This document shows, one piece after another, positions 6,401-7,266 of a stretch of 7,266 nt of DNA. The notes under the pieces were generated by a model that was given only the letters and a program-made list of their open reading frames with translations, was not told the origin of the DNA and searched no databases. Origin of the DNA: an uncultured Leptospiraceae bacterium (GTDB taxonomy: Bacteria; Spirochaetota; Leptospiria; Leptospirales; Leptospiraceae); the NCBI GenBank assembly GCA_937924465.1, contig CALDSP010000071.1:1-7266 (forward strand), in the 5' to 3' direction. The position numbers were made by a program, and so were the translations under genes. The first letter of the stretch is position 1, and every line of letters starts with the position of its first letter.

Positions 6401-6857
6401 AGAGAAGGCATCTGAACTAGCAGTTAAAAATTTAGACGTAAAATCTATTGAATCTAAGTTTGATAAAGTTGAACATTTGATGATGGACTTGGCTACAAAA
6501 CATAAACAAGTGGCTACTCTTCAAAAAAGAATTGAAACTTTAAAATATGAAGCAGAAAGTACAAGAGAAGGATTGGAACATTTACTTGAAGAAGCAGAGG
6601 AAAAATTCAAAAAATTTACAGAATTTTTAAATCATATCCAAGCAAATATTGACAGTCCTGTAAACGTATCTACTCAACAAACCCAAAATAAAAGCAAAAA
6701 TCAAACCATAGAAAAAATAGCTTTAAGTGAAGTGGCTCGAAGAAAAAGAGCCACAGTATTGAATTTATACCATAACTATTCTTGGAGCGCAGATATAATT
6801 GCTCAAAAGCTAAATCTTGAAAAGGAACTGGTTGAGGCAATTATTCGAGATTCTTAA
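3429..6857 (+). CDS. Giant membrane-anchored coiled-coil protein (SpiroCoCo-like)
   Basis: This 1142-aa protein has one N-terminal membrane segment (about residues 4-20, ELFLPFLASVVVFLII). RK follows it, which places the rest in the cytoplasm by the positive-inside rule. Residues of about 30-1070 are an almost unbroken Glu/Lys-rich coiled coil with very few Pro, Cys or Trp. Within it a 29-residue periodicity is visible at 348, 377, 406 and 435, and a Q-K/R-SGN motif recurs at 615 and 659. A polar linker (about 1075-1095, STQQTQNKSKNQT) leads to basic RRKR (1104-1107) and a compact C-terminal segment, 1108-1142, with a helix-turn-helix look (LNLYHNYSWSADIIAQKLNL). The last resembles the C-terminal domain of DUF6115-type proteins. 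The ATG gives the anchor exactly in register with the paralogue at 1-649. No Shine-Dalgarno sequence precedes it. The STAS gene follows after 43 nt, probably in the same operon. A scaffold or filament role is inferred; the function is unknown. Confidence 0.9.
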   Translation: MSAIELFLPFLASVVVFLIIRKIDGSNFRLGQIKKYSQKLNEEITQTAINGIQSVKDATIDLELSNKQAKKLVTDIQRENTQTITLIETLKQNKQYLDSILIELRDVVGLTDQIKEETIYLQQGMEVIQSQKDEIKKLNQDISNAKNEIKEMMIHFQEKLNARTSDLLESLATKIVELENLLEVKSDKIDQSLQQISESYKMQLSEEVEKMIAETVNKVDMANVKLDDFHTFVRDSEKNLDMKLNRYRDATESISERIERLDLRLEEKAETVGEAVQARLEAFEKRFQEKFESIFEQLAENKEAFLSGVKMEIDLIRTEIESMNLETITRRDEILTEARRQAETVLMHIQTFHEKFLEAENKILKTAELKRAELLKEIHRFENEFKQSSEIFYQDAAEIKDSILRDLNHFESDLSRATSNIENNVKERFYQLKSELEESLLSLHSRKKTEFLDELGVIELKIKELGRDTINKIKNVDDHFFDLKNALIETSKEIVGQVEKEISNLSSNLDIEKNKVEQKLEFFMEGWNLELERIKSRTNKEVDTLLQRLKEIQIEGKELADNIREEFSKGRGQLDFIIQKGEESLFNQVENIVNDVQNRVKKATEEVEILIHRLQKSGNHLYEKQETMLSEFGSRLYRDLQNKLEKIKFESEELLEEIQRSGNNLLEKQEEKIDKLNSTIDERISRQLTILMDKGQLQLDQLENRIASYVQEVKHNVEQTLKHTKEDSERQIENFNNQMQKVFLEIEKANKEFLEIGKLEFEKTKEEFEKLKKSIDQETEKILHLKFNLLNEFHSEESKIRSTLMKIESKVGEIETLADVLKNNERLLRESELTIQSMNSMLDRLKIEGDSVHHYLKNIEFLKNSKKEIETEMRMLETQKIRIEQIENELTRATNVCDLINQRTTELHDKINTISSIDHKLIEVERVQEEMDLKLNEIKNASSKIHEISQIVQSTNRMGNDVYEKMQKLYRELEKLESKEKEINEQLNYVEEKASELAVKNLDVKSIESKFDKVEHLMMDLATKHKQVATLQKRIETLKYEAESTREGLEHLLEEAEEKFKKFTEFLNHIQANIDSPVNVSTQQTQNKSKNQTIEKIALSEVARRKRATVLNLYHNYSWSADIIAQKLNLEKELVEAIIRDS

Positions 6858-6861
6858 AAAA

Positions 6862-6873
6862 TGAGTGACAAAA
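6862..6873 (+). promoter_or_regulatory. Degenerate third copy of the 12-mer before the STAS gene
   Basis: TGAGTGACAAAA matches TAAGTGACATAA at 10 of 12 positions and ends 27 nt before the STAS ATG at 6901, close to the 21- and 24-nt distances of the exact copies. It could mark an internal promoter or operator for the STAS gene. A match of this quality could be chance in AT-rich DNA. Confidence 0.25.
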
Positions 6874-6900
6874 CCCAATCACTTAATTAATATAAAAAGA

Positions 6901-7230
6901 ATGGAATTTACATACAAAGAAGAGCAAGGGTGTGCTATTTTTATTTTAATAGGCAGAGTTCATCTTTATGAAATTCAAAGTTTGAGAGAGAAGTTTGAAG
7001 AAATTCAAACTAGAACTTTTAATAAAATCATAGTTGATATGAGTAACGTAGAACACATTGATTCTTCTGGTTTAGGTATCTTAATAGCCCAAGCCTCTCG
7101 TTATAAGGAAAAAAATATTCCTTTTATATTAACAGGAATTAAAGAAAATTTACAACACTTATTTCGTCTCACTTCTTTTTCTAGTTTATTTATTAAGCTA
7201 AGCAATATAAAAGAAGCTTTAATATATTAA
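6901..7230 (+). CDS. STAS-domain anti-sigma factor antagonist
   Basis: This 109-aa protein is a complete single STAS domain of the SpoIIAA/RsbV type. It has a first strand AIFILIGRV (12-20), the central strand KIIVDMSNV (42-50), and the diagnostic loop and helix HIDSSGLGILI (52-62). Ser56, the second Ser of DSSG, corresponds to the residue that an anti-sigma kinase phosphorylates in this family. In the usual partner switch, the unphosphorylated protein captures the anti-sigma kinase and frees the sigma factor. No kinase, phosphatase or sigma gene is visible in this window, so the partner is unknown. ATG 6901 was chosen because it starts just before the first STAS strand, with a weak AAAAAGA upstream; an in-frame GTG at 6865 would add 12 residues. 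It follows the giant coiled-coil gene by 43 nt on the same strand, suggesting co-transcription. Confidence 0.85.
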   Translation: MEFTYKEEQGCAIFILIGRVHLYEIQSLREKFEEIQTRTFNKIIVDMSNVEHIDSSGLGILIAQASRYKEKNIPFILTGIKENLQHLFRLTSFSSLFIKLSNIKEALIY

Positions 7231-7232
7231 AT

Positions 7233-7253
7233 CATTAAAAGCTTTGTTTAATG
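7233..7253 (+). terminator. Weak hairpin after the STAS gene
   Basis: CATTAAA (7233-7239) pairs with TTTAATG (7247-7253) around a 7-nt loop that begins 3 nt after the STAS stop codon. No T tract follows, so it may only be a structured 3' end. The window ends 13 nt later. Confidence 0.25.
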
Positions 7254-7266
7254 TAAATATAGAAAC

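Noticed and set aside
6861..6890. Nine-codon frame ATGAGTGAC... between the coiled-coil and STAS genes
   Set aside because: Too short, no ribosome site and no reason to expect a leader peptide; it overlaps the degenerate 12-mer.
6865..6900. GTG start of the STAS gene at 6865
   Set aside because: The 12 extra residues precede the first STAS strand without adding any family feature, and no ribosome site is present. ATG 6901 gives the usual length.

Overview
The window looks like chromosome of a very AT-rich spirochaete of the Leptospira lineage. The GC content is low (roughly 30% by eye). The lineage call rests on a protein of the DUF1564 family, which is essentially confined to Leptospira, and on two membrane-anchored long coiled-coil proteins of the kind annotated in Leptospira as 'SpiroCoCo'. 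The lineage call is an inference from gene content; no rRNA or tRNA gene is present. Shine-Dalgarno signals are weak or absent in front of most genes.

Layout from left to right. Positions 1-649 (minus) hold the 5' part of a coiled-coil gene that begins at a GTG codon and runs off the left edge; this partial gene is easily overlooked. It is divergent from a DinB-like gene (775-1350, plus). That gene converges on an alpha/beta-hydrolase gene (1394-2167, minus), with an all-AT hairpin at the junction. A non-coding stretch of about 380 bp follows, then a DUF1564 gene (2547-3065, minus) and a second non-coding stretch of about 360 bp. A giant coiled-coil gene (3429-6857, plus, 1142 aa) comes next, followed after 43 nt by a STAS-domain anti-sigma-factor antagonist gene (6901-7230, plus).

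Three patterns tie the window together. First, the partial protein at the left edge and the 1142-aa protein share the same N-terminal anchor (PFLASV...R..D..N..L.QIK, gap-free), so they are paralogues lying about 2.8 kb apart. Second, the 12-mer TAAGTGACATAA stands 21 nt before the start of one paralogue and 24 nt before the start of the other; a 10/12 match stands 27 nt before the STAS start. This suggests shared control of the coiled-coil/STAS genes. Third, a 16-nt sequence, GTTGTTGTTACTACAA, occurs exactly three times, only in the two gene-free stretches on either side of the DUF1564 gene. The DUF1564 protein can be read as two ribbon-helix-helix-like units in tandem, so it is a candidate binder of that repeat.

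The strongest candidate for an undescribed system is the coiled-coil/STAS module: an inner-membrane-anchored coiled coil of about 1000 residues with a small helix-turn-helix-like C-terminus, paired with a phospho-switch STAS protein. Its function cannot be read from the sequence.
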